From assembly GCA_963721445.1 (NCBI GenBank), contig CAVRIZ010000005.1, forward strand, positions 124,001-188,000: a stretch of DNA of 64,000 nt. Reading direction: 5' to 3'. The notes beneath the pieces were generated by a model. It did not search any database. It had not been told where the DNA came from and worked only from the letters and a program-made list of their open reading frames with translations. The DNA comes from DAIOEK01 sp963721445. GTDB taxonomy: Bacteria; Chloroflexota; Anaerolineae; Anaerolineales; Anaerolineaceae. The translations under genes and the position numbers were made by a program. Below, piece after piece: positions 26,595-36,001 of this stretch. Position 1 is the stretch's first letter, and every line of letters starts with the position of its first letter.

Positions 26595-27362
26595 CTACCT
26601 GAAAAGGTCCTGGTCGATCGGTCTGATCAATTCCTGCAAGTTGCCATCCCGGAGTGGGTAGGGAAAACCGCGGGCGTGAATGATAGGGCTCCCTTCATCC
26701 GCCTGCCCCATCATCAAGCTAGCTGCTGCCGCTAATTCATCGGCGGCGCCAACTTGAGTGATCTTGAGGGAATAACCGAACAAATCCGTTTTCCCACGCA
26801 GATCCACCAGACCGGGCATACCAGACAACCCGATGGCTATACCGACAGTACCCATTCGCCACGCTCTTCCATGTGAATCGATGATCATCACACCAATTCT
26901 TTTTCCTGAGGATTCTTCAAGTGCAGATCGAATTTGTTCTGCCGAGTGGTCGGAGTTTTCTGGTAATAACAGGTACCAATCTTCTGGGTTTCCATCTGAT
27001 CCCATGACATTCGAATGATCTATCCCCGCATTGGCACAGATAAACCCATTTTTATGTTCCACGATCAGCGTGTTTTCACGAGTTCGAATCACCTGGTTGC
27101 TTTCCCGCAAGACCAATTCCACAAATCTGGGGTCTTTAAGGGTAATTTTCGATAATTGAATTGCGTACTCCGATGGTTGGATGGTTGTCAGATTAACCAG
27201 ACGACCTTCTGATTTGGAAACGATCTTCTGGGCGACAATAAAAATGTCCCCATTCTCAATCGTGATCGATTCCGTCTTAAGTGAATTCAGAATGATTGCA
27301 GGCAGAGAATCGCCCACCTGGATCAAAGGGATCTGCTTCAATGCTGTGAGTGTGAGCGGCAT
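26595..27362 (-). CDS. cofE: Coenzyme F420-0:L-glutamate ligase
   Basis: A 255-aa CofE, which adds the gamma-linked glutamate tail to F420-0 using GTP. Recognisable are IENGDIFIVAQKIVSKSEGR, GFICANAGIDHSNV and DSHGRAWRMGTVGIAIG. The length equals that of stand-alone CofE of archaea, without the C-terminal FMN-reductase domain of mycobacterial FbiB. It is placed between npdG and the LigT-like gene. Confidence 0.95.
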   Translation of the reverse strand: MPLTLTALKQIPLIQVGDSLPAIILNSLKTESITIENGDIFIVAQKIVSKSEGRLVNLTTIQPSEYAIQLSKITLKDPRFVELVLRESNQVIRTRENTLIVEHKNGFICANAGIDHSNVMGSDGNPEDWYLLLPENSDHSAEQIRSALEESSGKRIGVMIIDSHGRAWRMGTVGIAIGLSGMPGLVDLRGKTDLFGYSLKITQVGAADELAAAASLMMGQADEGSPIIHARGFPYPLRDGNLQELIRPIDQDLFR

Positions 27363-27380
27363 GTTTGTTCTTCACTTCCA

Positions 27381-28067
27381 TCAGACAGGTCTTGGAACGC
27401 CGGTGATCTGAATACCAGCGGATTGAACGCCAAACTGCTTATTTATCCCGATCAGGATCGAGGTCATACCTTCAATAACGATGGAGTTTTCGATGACTCC
27501 GGCATCCCATCCGATCATTCCTGCATCAGAGACCAGTTTCAATACGAGAGTTCGGGCTTCCTTATCCACACCTGTTACCAGTACATCGCAGGTGATCTCC
27601 TCATCATTCAGCAGATGCTCATACGAGATGTTTTGAAAAGCCGCGCAGACCCGGGTGGATTCTCCAACAATCAGAACCGCTTCCTGGGCGGCTGAACCGG
27701 CAGGTGGCGGTTGAACTTTGGTCACTTTTGGCGGCACCAGTGGAACTGTCACATCGATCAGGATCTTTCCAACCAGGCTTGTCTTCAAACTTTGGAGGGT
27801 ATCGGAGTGGGCAGCAAAAGGTACAGTCAAAACTGCCAGATCTGCCATCGAAACAGCGTCTTGATTGACCATGCCCTTTACAACCGCTCTTCCTGCTAAA
27901 AGAGTGTTCAGATCAGACGCGGCTGCCTGTGCTTTGTCCAGGTTTCTTGAACCGATAATGATTTGATAGCCGGCAATTGCCCACCGGTAGGCTAAACCTT
28001 TACCTTCTTTGCCTGTACCACCGGCAATAGCGATCGTTTTTATCTCGGGAACCGGTTGTTCACCCAT
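27381..28067 (-). CDS. npdG: NADPH-dependent F420 reductase
   Basis: A 228-aa NpdG (Fno). It moves hydride between NADPH and F420, connecting the F420 pool to ordinary pyridine nucleotides. The N-terminal dinucleotide-binding motif IAIAGGTGKEGKGLAYRWA and ADLAVLTVPFAAHSDTL are typical, as is ISYEHLLNDEEITCDVLVTG. It directly follows ssnA and precedes cofE in the transcript. Confidence 0.93.
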   Translation of the reverse strand: MGEQPVPEIKTIAIAGGTGKEGKGLAYRWAIAGYQIIIGSRNLDKAQAAASDLNTLLAGRAVVKGMVNQDAVSMADLAVLTVPFAAHSDTLQSLKTSLVGKILIDVTVPLVPPKVTKVQPPPAGSAAQEAVLIVGESTRVCAAFQNISYEHLLNDEEITCDVLVTGVDKEARTLVLKLVSDAGMIGWDAGVIENSIVIEGMTSILIGINKQFGVQSAGIQITGVPRPV

Positions 28068-28080
28068 TTATCCCTCCTTA

Positions 28081-29427
28081 TCAGCTCACAAATTGATTTT
28101 GATACCGTTGCCAGGTTTTCTTCGATAATTCCCTGCCTCGTTCAGCAATGGCTGTTTCATCGATCGTCAACAGCCTGCGATCCTTCATTAATAATCTTCC
28201 ATGAACAATGGTGTTCGTGATCATGCTTTCATGAAACCCAAACAAAATATGCCAGGGCAGATTACCGGCTGTCAGCTCGGTATATGGGTGATAATCTACA
28301 AAGATGATGTCGGCATAGGCACCGGGCGCGAGGATGGCCATCGGAGCGGATGGAAAAAACATCCGGGCAAGATCTGCATTGTTATAGACAGCCATTTGCG
28401 TCACATCGTATCCACCCATCCGGCGGGGATCGCGGTTCCATAACTTATGTGCCAGGTAAGCTGTTTTCCATTCTTCCCACATTGCGTTTGAAAATCCATC
28501 GTTCCCCAGGCATACTTTAACCCCCGCCCGCATGAACGATTCCACATTGCCCAAACCAACTCCATTATTCATATTCGAGCGCGGCTGATGGGTTACCCAG
28601 GTGCCAGTTTCTGCCAGAAGTTGTACTTCCCGCGCATCAACGTGGACTGCATGGACAGCTATTGATTTCGGTCCCAGTATGTCAAACTTTTTTAACCGGT
28701 CAATTACCCTGGTTCCCGACTTCTGAATACTGTCGTACTCATCCACTTCGTGCTCTGCAGTATGGATATGAAAACCGGAGCCATCCGGTATCGCCTTTCT
28801 CGACCTTTCGAGTGTTCCATCCGAGATAGTCAAACTGGCATGTAATCCAAACGAGGCTGCCAGATGAGGATCCGGTTCGCGCTCCAATTTCTTGATAAAA
28901 CGGACATTTTCTTCAATTCCAGCGTTGGCACCATCCAAACCATTCCGATCGGTCACTTCATAGCAGAGGGACGCGCGCAGACCGGATTCGGTCACAGCGC
29001 GGGCGATCTCATCCAATGATCCTTCGATGGCGTTGGGTGAAGCGTGATGATCAATGAGGGTGGTGGTTCCGTGGCGGATAGCGTCTGCCAGACATACCTG
29101 GGCAGAAACATAGACATCTTCCAGGCTAAGTGCTTTATCCAGCGGCCACCACAATTTCTCCAATATTTCTGGGAAATCTTTTGCCGGGGCGCCTGGAATC
29201 GCCATTCCACGGGCATACGCCCCATAGAAATGGGTATGCGCGCAAATATTGCCCGGCATCACGTATTGACCATTGGCATCCAATGTTTCTTCGGCAGGGT
29301 ATTTTTGTTTTAGTTCCTGCGAAGGAGCCATCTCGGTAATTATTCCACCGGAAATACGCAGACCCCATCCCGGTAATATCCTGTTTTCTTTTTCCCAGGT
29401 GATCAGATTGCCATTTAGAATTAGCAT
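28081..29427 (-). CDS. ssnA: Aminohydrolase SsnA-like (purine / N-heterocycle amidohydrolase)
   Basis: A 448-aa amidohydrolase-superfamily protein resembling SsnA, an aminohydrolase found beside selenium-dependent Mo hydroxylases and thought to act on purine-type rings. Metal ligands are visible: CAHTHFYG (HxH), FHIHTAEHEVDE, IAVHAVHVD, and LGNDGFSNAMWEEW with the catalytic Asp. The N-terminal strand (MLILNGNLITWEK) and C-terminal beta segment are typical. It suggests that the locus degrades an aminated or ring-closed heterocycle; the exact substrate is unknown. Confidence 0.85.
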   Translation of the reverse strand: MLILNGNLITWEKENRILPGWGLRISGGIITEMAPSQELKQKYPAEETLDANGQYVMPGNICAHTHFYGAYARGMAIPGAPAKDFPEILEKLWWPLDKALSLEDVYVSAQVCLADAIRHGTTTLIDHHASPNAIEGSLDEIARAVTESGLRASLCYEVTDRNGLDGANAGIEENVRFIKKLEREPDPHLAASFGLHASLTISDGTLERSRKAIPDGSGFHIHTAEHEVDEYDSIQKSGTRVIDRLKKFDILGPKSIAVHAVHVDAREVQLLAETGTWVTHQPRSNMNNGVGLGNVESFMRAGVKVCLGNDGFSNAMWEEWKTAYLAHKLWNRDPRRMGGYDVTQMAVYNNADLARMFFPSAPMAILAPGAYADIIFVDYHPYTELTAGNLPWHILFGFHESMITNTIVHGRLLMKDRRLLTIDETAIAERGRELSKKTWQRYQNQFVS

Positions 29428-29436
29428 GATGACTCC

Positions 29437-30063
29437 TTAATCAAAAACCGTTTGCAGCGTTGGATCCAGGTAATGGGCGTAGGCTTCCCGGATCAACCGC
29501 TCCTGAGTCCTGTATATCGATAAATTTGGTAGTTGGTCTATTGGGAAAAAGCAGACCTGCGGTGTCTCATAACTGGTGGTTAATTCTCCGCTTAATCTCT
29601 TGCAGAGAAAGACTGCCTTGTAGGAGTGAAACACATTTAATGGTTCCCGGTCATGATTGGCTTCATACAAACCGACCATTTTCACTGCTTTTACTCTGAG
29701 CCCTGATTCTTCCCACACTTCTTTTTCAACCATTCTGGATGGTGAAACATTCACATCCGCCCAACCACCCGGGAGTGACCAGCATCCATCCGTTATCTCT
29801 TGCACCATCAATACTTTATTATCATCGAAGATAGCTCCTCGCACATCCATTTTTGGAGTTACATATCCAGGTTGCGCAGAGAGAGCTACCTTTATATTAT
29901 TCAGATCCAATCCAGAACAATTCTGGATGATATCGGCTGAAATATCCATTATGCGTTGGAATCGTTGCCGATCGAATTCGTTCTGTGTGTAATACAGTCC
30001 GGTCTGACCGATCTGGTGTAACTCACGTGCCCATTCCAACCAGTCAGGAACTGTTTGATCCAT
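29437..30063 (-). CDS. NUDIX hydrolase
   Basis: A 208-aa NUDIX protein. The Nudix box is GGWADVNVSPSRMVEKEVWEESGL. A ~60-residue N-terminal region (LEWARELHQIGQTGLYYTQNEFDRQRF) matches the helical domain seen in one group of ADP-ribose or nucleoside-diphosphate-type NUDIX enzymes. I chose the ATG at 30063, which overlaps the stop of the large Mo hydroxylase gene as TGATG. The substrate is unknown; its place suggests a house-cleaning role for cofactor or nucleotide products of the locus. Confidence 0.88.
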   Translation of the reverse strand: MDQTVPDWLEWARELHQIGQTGLYYTQNEFDRQRFQRIMDISADIIQNCSGLDLNNIKVALSAQPGYVTPKMDVRGAIFDDNKVLMVQEITDGCWSLPGGWADVNVSPSRMVEKEVWEESGLRVKAVKMVGLYEANHDREPLNVFHSYKAVFLCKRLSGELTTSYETPQVCFFPIDQLPNLSIYRTQERLIREAYAHYLDPTLQTVFD

Positions 30064-32894
30064 CAGACCGAAACCTCTACAGCCGAGAATTTTTCCGGAT
30101 GCAAATGACGCGCAATCCACTCCTGGTCCACGGGTAAATGATCCACGCGGAAACCGGTCGCATTGTAGATCGCATTGGTGATTGCCGGAGTTGTCGGGAT
30201 GCTGACAATCTCACCAACCCCTTTCGCCCCGAAAGGACCGGTGGACACCGGATGTTCAACGATGAACGAAACAATTTCCGGTGTGTGAGTGATGGACGGT
30301 ATTCGATACCGTGCCAGGCGATCAGTGACAACCCGGCCTTCTTTCGTTAGGAATACTTCTGTTAATGCATTCCCAAGACCCATAACCGCTCCACCTTCCA
30401 CCTGGACAGCAAGTCCCAGAGGGTTGATCGCTGTACCCACATCATTTGCAGCGATGATCGTGATCACGCTCACTTCGCCGGTGTTCGTATCAATCTCCAC
30501 TTCGGCGGCTTGAGCTGCGAAGGAAAAAGCAAAGTGCATGTCACCACCCTGACCCAACGGTTTTGTGGCAGGCGCTTCATATTCATAAGTGACTTTGGAA
30601 GCCCGGTTGACCTCTTTGAATTCTTTAAAGAGGTCCTGGTAGTTAATTTCTCTGCCACATATTTGGACCATTCCACCATCCAGGGAAATGTTGTCAGGAT
30701 CGCAATCGTATTTTTCTGCCAGGACAGTCCGGACAGCTTCTTTAAACGCTTTTGCTGCGTATAAACTTGCATTTCCTGAGACATAGGTTTGGCGTGATGC
30801 GGTTGTTGGACCACCATCCGGAGTTTTATCTGTATCTGAAAGTAATACCTTGACCTTCTCGATAGGTAACTCCAGTTCTTCTGCCACGATCATCTGCAGC
30901 ACCGTGGGTAAGCCCTGCCCTAATTCCGCTGAGGAGGTTCGCACTTCGACAGATCCATCTTCGTATAATTCTACATCCGCGCCGGCTTTATCGGGCGCCC
31001 CGCCGCCTAAGCCAGTGTTCTTGAAAGCTACTGAAAATCCCCAGGCTCTAATTCTGTCTGGATGACCCTCAACGATTCTGGGCTTAAATGGATCACCTTC
31101 CACCCTCCGGTGGAGTTCGGTTTCCACTTTTTCTATGCATTCCAAAAGCCCGACACTTTCCCGTAGAACCTGTCCTGTCCCAGTAACGCTGCCTACACGC
31201 AATGCGTTCATTTTGCGGAGTTCAATCGGGTCCATACCCAATTTCTCAGCCAACATATCGATGGTGCTTTCCACCGCAAAGGCAGATTGGGTCACTCCAA
31301 AACCGCGAAATGCGCCGGCTGGAGGATTATTCGTGTACATCGCATAACAATCCGCTTTGGCGTGCTCTGATTCATAAGGTCCGATCGAGTGTGTCGTCGC
31401 GCGGGTCATCACTTTTTCGCCCAGAGAGGCATAGGCGCCGGTATCCCCATACAGCTCTGTTTCTACAGCCACCAAACGGCCATCCCGCCGCGCACCAATT
31501 TTCACGTGAATCCTGGTCGCGTGTCGTTTCGGATGAACCAACAGACTTTCATGGCGGTCAAACAGGATTTTAACAGGATGTCCAGTCCGCTCCGCTAATA
31601 AAGCAGCATGGATCTGACCCATGATATCTTCTTTTCCGCCGAAACCCCCGCCGATCAGCATACCAATAATATGGACTCTGTCATCCGGCCAGCCGAGGGC
31701 AGCCGCGACCTGTTTTCGGTCGGAGTATGGGATCTGAGATCCCACATAGATCTCCATGCGACCATCTTCATTCACCCTGGCAATACTGCATTCAGGTTCA
31801 ATGAAGGCATGGTCGGTCATGGCGGTATGATATGTATGCTCTATTACGACATCCGAAGCCTCGAATCCCTCTTCTGTATTTCCTTTTCTTATTTTGATAT
31901 GTTTGAGGAGATTTCCGGTTGGATGGAGCTGAACTGTGTCAGGGTAACGGGCGACAACTGGATCATCGATCACAAGTTGGGGATCATAGACCACATCAAT
32001 AAGCTTGATAGCCTCGGATGCAATCTCCAGTGTGTCGGCAGCGACAATAGCAATGGCATCGCCCACATATCGGATCCGTTCGCCTACCCCGATCAGGATA
32101 GGCCAGTCGTTAACAACCAGGCCATGATTTTTTGCCGCATGCAGATCTTCAGCTGTAAGAACCGCCCGAACACCGGGGAGATCGACCGCTTTTGCAATAT
32201 CAATCGATTTGATAAATGCATGCGGGTAATCCGCGCGACGGATACGCCCAAAGAGTAAACCTTCGAATACCAGGTCGTCGGTGAATTTTGCATCCCCGGT
32301 TACTTTGGCAACCGCTTCCGGCCGCTGGACAGTTCGTCCAACTTTTACCCGGGCGAATTTACTGTCGGGAATACCTCGAGGGGTAATTTCTCCCTCTCCC
32401 CGCATTACTTTCCCTGCGTCAAGAATCGCTTCGCTGATCGCAGAATAACCTGCGCAACGGCAGAGTGTGTCTTTGAGAGCAGATTTGATGTCGTCATTAT
32501 CGGGATTCGAGTTTTGCAATAATAGACCATAACCGGTCATAATCTGCCCAGGAATACAGAAGCCGCATTGGACGGCTCCTTTTTCGATGAACGCTGCCTG
32601 AAGCGGATGTAATTCCGGGGCGGCTTCAGAATGGGTTGCCGGTTTGGGGGCTAATCCTTCGATCGTAAGGATCCGATGCCCATCCGCTTTCGCGGCCGGG
32701 TAGGAACAGGATAGGACAGGACTATCATCCAATAGAACGGTGCAGGCGCCACATTCCGCTTCGCCACAACCGATTTTTGTTCCAGTCAAATTCAGACGGT
32801 ACCTTAATAAATCTGCCAGCATCTCACCTGGAAGTTCCGGTAATGAGTATTCTTTTCCATTGACATTGATGTGAATCAGTTGAGTATCCATCAT
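30063..32894 (-). CDS. Molybdenum hydroxylase, fused 2Fe-2S and Mo-binding subunits
   Basis: A 943-aa fusion. The N-terminal 2Fe-2S domains carry GCGEAECGACTVL and CGFCIPGQIM...CRCAGY. The Mo-binding part has IGGGFGGKED, GAFRGFGVTQS, AELGQGLPTVLQ and the active-site GAKGVGEIV. It shares its domain order with the enzyme at 19192 but is shorter, and the two look like different branches rather than a recent duplication. Its FAD partner is the frameshifted gene just upstream. Two possible starts lie in tandem (ATG ATG). Confidence 0.9.
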   Translation of the reverse strand: MMDTQLIHINVNGKEYSLPELPGEMLADLLRYRLNLTGTKIGCGEAECGACTVLLDDSPVLSCSYPAAKADGHRILTIEGLAPKPATHSEAAPELHPLQAAFIEKGAVQCGFCIPGQIMTGYGLLLQNSNPDNDDIKSALKDTLCRCAGYSAISEAILDAGKVMRGEGEITPRGIPDSKFARVKVGRTVQRPEAVAKVTGDAKFTDDLVFEGLLFGRIRRADYPHAFIKSIDIAKAVDLPGVRAVLTAEDLHAAKNHGLVVNDWPILIGVGERIRYVGDAIAIVAADTLEIASEAIKLIDVVYDPQLVIDDPVVARYPDTVQLHPTGNLLKHIKIRKGNTEEGFEASDVVIEHTYHTAMTDHAFIEPECSIARVNEDGRMEIYVGSQIPYSDRKQVAAALGWPDDRVHIIGMLIGGGFGGKEDIMGQIHAALLAERTGHPVKILFDRHESLLVHPKRHATRIHVKIGARRDGRLVAVETELYGDTGAYASLGEKVMTRATTHSIGPYESEHAKADCYAMYTNNPPAGAFRGFGVTQSAFAVESTIDMLAEKLGMDPIELRKMNALRVGSVTGTGQVLRESVGLLECIEKVETELHRRVEGDPFKPRIVEGHPDRIRAWGFSVAFKNTGLGGGAPDKAGADVELYEDGSVEVRTSSAELGQGLPTVLQMIVAEELELPIEKVKVLLSDTDKTPDGGPTTASRQTYVSGNASLYAAKAFKEAVRTVLAEKYDCDPDNISLDGGMVQICGREINYQDLFKEFKEVNRASKVTYEYEAPATKPLGQGGDMHFAFSFAAQAAEVEIDTNTGEVSVITIIAANDVGTAINPLGLAVQVEGGAVMGLGNALTEVFLTKEGRVVTDRLARYRIPSITHTPEIVSFIVEHPVSTGPFGAKGVGEIVSIPTTPAITNAIYNATGFRVDHLPVDQEWIARHLHPEKFSAVEVSV

Positions 32895-32902
32895 CTTTAC
32901 CT

Positions 32903-33893
32903 TTATTGTTTAGCTTTCGATTTGCCAGCTCTTTCCAGAGCTTTGCCCATCACTTGTACCAGTAAAACTTCCACCAGGTGATTGCGGTATTCCGAGGTCG
33001 CCCTGAGGGCGCTGGTTCGAAATTGGACCGACTCATGAAGAAGCGGGAAGAGAGAAGAAACTTCCAGATTTGAAATTGAAGAACCGCGAATTGCTGCTTC
33101 CACCATTTCAATCCGCCTGAGGATCGGACCGGCTGGACCGACCGCAATGCGGATATCCTGGCAGGTTCTTTCCTCCACATCCACCCAGATAGCCATATTG
33201 ATGATGGGTAAAGCGACACCTTGCGGTCGCATCACCCGGGCAAAAGCAGATGCCTGACCTGGTTTTGCTAAGCGGGACATAAAATCCTACAATGAGCTCT
33301 TTCCGAGGTATAAGCGTTGATTCACCTGGTCCTTTATACAGCTTAATCAGAGGAATCTCACGGTAACCCTCGCTGGTAGCAACTTCCGCAGTGGCATCGA
33401 GGGCAAGAAGAGAGATAGCGCCATCACCAGCGGGAAGTGCGTGGGCGACATTCCCACCCAGGGTTCCGACAGCGCGAACCTGAGGTCCACCGATTAACCC
33501 GGTGGATTCTGCGAGGGATTGTGCATGGGCCAGCACCAGGGGCGATAATGTAAGCTGCTTTAATGGAACTGCCGCGCCGATAAACAATCGGTTTGAGCGG
33601 ATCTCAAGCAAGTTTAATTCCGGAATGCGGGTGACATCCACCATCGCATCGACCGGAGGACGGTGCTCTTGTTGTATTTCAAGCAAGAGATCGGTACCTC
33701 CCGCAACCAGTGAACTGGATGCGTGGGTATCTAAAATATGAAAAACTTCAGTGAGAGATTGGGGTAAATGGTATGTGTTCCAGATTGGCATAGGATCGGT
33801 GGATGCGATCTGGCGGCACTTTTCGACGAGCGCATCGGGCTCGACGCCGTCGCCTGCACTACAGGCGGCGACCACCGAATCCATTATCACCAT
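32903..33893 (-). pseudogene. Mo hydroxylase FAD-binding subunit (frameshifted)
   Basis: The first frame encodes the FAD module (MPIWNTYHLPQSLTEVFHIL, SSLVAGGTDLLLEIQQ, AVGTLGGNVAHALPAGDG) and the second its C-terminal CO-dehydrogenase-flavoprotein domain (ASAFARVMRPQGVALPIINMA, TSEYRNHLVEVLL). Removing one base at about 33269 (minus-strand CTTAGC) gives a continuous protein. It is the first gene of the minus-strand locus. The start is uncertain: the ATG at 33893 gives 329 aa, but homology begins only at the ATG at 33791. The extra N-terminal stretch (SVVAACSAGDGVEPD) is not recognised. Confidence 0.8.
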
Positions 33894-33988
33894 TGTAGCA
33901 TATAACCTTTCAGATGAGGATAGTCGTGCAAGCATCCCCAAAACAAATTTATCCGAAAAAGAATTAAGGAATTTGTAATTTCGATTGG

Positions 33989-34017
33989 TTGCATCGAAGC
34001 CGATACACTCTTATAAT
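33989..34017 (+). promoter_or_regulatory. Promoter of the kinase-phosphatase cassette
   Basis: TTGCAT (33989-33994), a 17-base spacer and a perfect TATAAT (34012-34017). The start of transcription would be near 34024, so starts upstream of this point are excluded for the kinase gene. Confidence 0.65.
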
Positions 34018-34098
34018 CATATCCATACATCGCGCTTTCTGAGCGTCTGTTTAGTTTTGTGGAGGAATCTTCTGGATTTACAACGTGATCTCCAATCG

Positions 34099-35952
34099 AT
34101 GGGAATGAATGAGGACGGCGACCGCCAATTACGGTCAAACGCCGTTCTGATGGATCGCTATTTAATTCAAGATGTGATCGGTGTTGGTGGTATGGGTTCT
34201 GTCTACAGCGCCCGTGACCTGCATTTCCCCAAGGTTGTGAAGCTTGTTGCAGTAAAAGAAATGATCAATCAGGCGCCCGATCCGCTCGTGAGGGCAACCA
34301 TCGTTCAGAACTTTGAACGGGAAGCTAATATCCTGGTGACCCTCAACCATCCGGCGATACCAAAGATATTTGATTTCTTTACCTATAAAGATCGTTCCTA
34401 CCTTGTGGAAGAATATGTTTCGGGTAGGGATATGGAAGCGATCCTGAAAGCCAGGACAGATTTCGTACCCGAAGATCAGGTGATTGGCTGGGCTATTGAA
34501 CTTTGCGATGTTTTGGAATTCTTACACAACCACAAACCAGAGCCGATCATTTTCCGGGATATGAAACCCTCGAACATAATGATCAATGCCCATAATCGGG
34601 TGGTTCTGGTCGACTTCGGTATTGCGAAAGTATTTACGACCAACCAGAAGGGAACCATGATCGGCACGGAAGGTTATTCTCCTCCCGAGCAGTATCGTGG
34701 CGAAGCGACTCCGCTGGCAGATATCTACGCTTTGGGTGCTACATTGCATCATCTGCTCACGATGCGAGATCCCAGGCTGGAGCCTCCATTTACATTCAAC
34801 GAACGACCGATCAAACGATACAACCAAAATGTAAGTTTGGAGCTGGAAACAGTTGTAAATACGGCTCTTAACTACAACCCGCAAGACCGGTTCCAAAGCG
34901 CCACCGCGCTCAAGGAAGCATTGATGGGTGTTGCCCGAAAGACCGGGGCACTCGCACGCCTGGCTGCCAGTACTGGCGTCCTGCCACACGCGGAGGGTGT
35001 CAAACCATTATGGACTTTCGAATGTGAAGATGAGCTTCGAAACTCCCCCACCTATGATAATGGTGTCATATACATCGGTGCGTATGACAATAACTTATAT
35101 GCCATCAATGCAGCCAATGGGGAATTTGTCTGGAAATATGCCACTGACGGTGGTATTGCAACAAAACCTGCCATCTATGACAATACCATCTATATCGGTT
35201 CTGAAGATAAACAACTCCATGCCGTATCAGCCCGCTCTGGAAAAGTATTATGGACCTACTTTACGGATGGACCCATCCGCTCATCTCCACGTATCGCCGA
35301 GGGACATGCATTTTTCGGCTCAGATGACGGCTTTCTGCACGTGGTCAATTTGAATACGAACCGGCTTGCCTGGAGATCCGAAGCAGGGTCGCCGGTCAGG
35401 TCTTCGCCATTTGTATCTAATGAGTTCATTTATTATGGCTCCGAGAGTGGAGATTTGACGTGTTGTGATTTCAGAGGAGTGATCAAATGGCGATTCCAGG
35501 CAAAACGGGGCATCACTTCGTCGCCTCTAGTGGATCACAATGTGGTTTTTGTCACCTCCCTGGACGGATTCTGTTATGCTTTGGACGCAAAAAGTGGTTG
35601 GGTGATCTGGCGATTCAGGATGGACAAGGGATCCATTTCCTCTCCAATAAAAGTAGACAATAATATCTATTTTGGATCGGCTGATGGAAATTTATATTGT
35701 CTGGATAGTGGAAATGGCCGCGAAATATGGCGGTTCAGAACAGATCATCAGGTAGCCAGTACACCGGCTATCTATAAAGACGCCGTTTATGTCGGTTCTG
35801 TCGACGGCAATCTATACGCCGTAGATATCAGCAATGGAAGGCTGCGCTGGAAATTTAAGACCGGAAAAGCCATCATCGGATCGCCAATAGTGTTTAATGA
35901 TATAGTATACGTAGGCTCGACAGACTTCATCGTGTACGCTTTATTAGCCTGA
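34099..35952 (+). CDS. Serine/threonine protein kinase with C-terminal PQQ-like beta-propeller
   Basis: A protein of at least 617 aa. The kinase domain covers residues ~15-290, with GVGGMGSVYSA, the lysine in AVKEMI, FRDMKPSNIM (FRD in place of HRD), VDFGIAK and GYSPPEQY. The C-terminal half holds eight PQQ/WD-like blades, each with a pattern such as VYVGSVDGNLYAVD. No membrane segment separates kinase and propeller, so both should be cytoplasmic. The first ATG after the promoter is 34099 and has no ribosome-binding site. An in-frame CTG at 34072 lies 6 bases after GGAGG and may be the real start. It heads a seven-gene co-directional run. Confidence 0.9.
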   Translation: MGMNEDGDRQLRSNAVLMDRYLIQDVIGVGGMGSVYSARDLHFPKVVKLVAVKEMINQAPDPLVRATIVQNFEREANILVTLNHPAIPKIFDFFTYKDRSYLVEEYVSGRDMEAILKARTDFVPEDQVIGWAIELCDVLEFLHNHKPEPIIFRDMKPSNIMINAHNRVVLVDFGIAKVFTTNQKGTMIGTEGYSPPEQYRGEATPLADIYALGATLHHLLTMRDPRLEPPFTFNERPIKRYNQNVSLELETVVNTALNYNPQDRFQSATALKEALMGVARKTGALARLAASTGVLPHAEGVKPLWTFECEDELRNSPTYDNGVIYIGAYDNNLYAINAANGEFVWKYATDGGIATKPAIYDNTIYIGSEDKQLHAVSARSGKVLWTYFTDGPIRSSPRIAEGHAFFGSDDGFLHVVNLNTNRLAWRSEAGSPVRSSPFVSNEFIYYGSESGDLTCCDFRGVIKWRFQAKRGITSSPLVDHNVVFVTSLDGFCYALDAKSGWVIWRFRMDKGSISSPIKVDNNIYFGSADGNLYCLDSGNGREIWRFRTDHQVASTPAIYKDAVYVGSVDGNLYAVDISNGRLRWKFKTGKAIIGSPIVFNDIVYVGSTDFIVYALLA

Positions 35953-36001
35953 TCTACGATGAATGCCAGAGCGGCGCGTAATACTTATTGTGGAGTAACC
36001 A

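Noticed and set aside
31608..32258. 216-codon plus-strand open frame
   Set aside because: It lies wholly antisense to the fused Mo hydroxylase at 30063-32894, whose motifs are intact.
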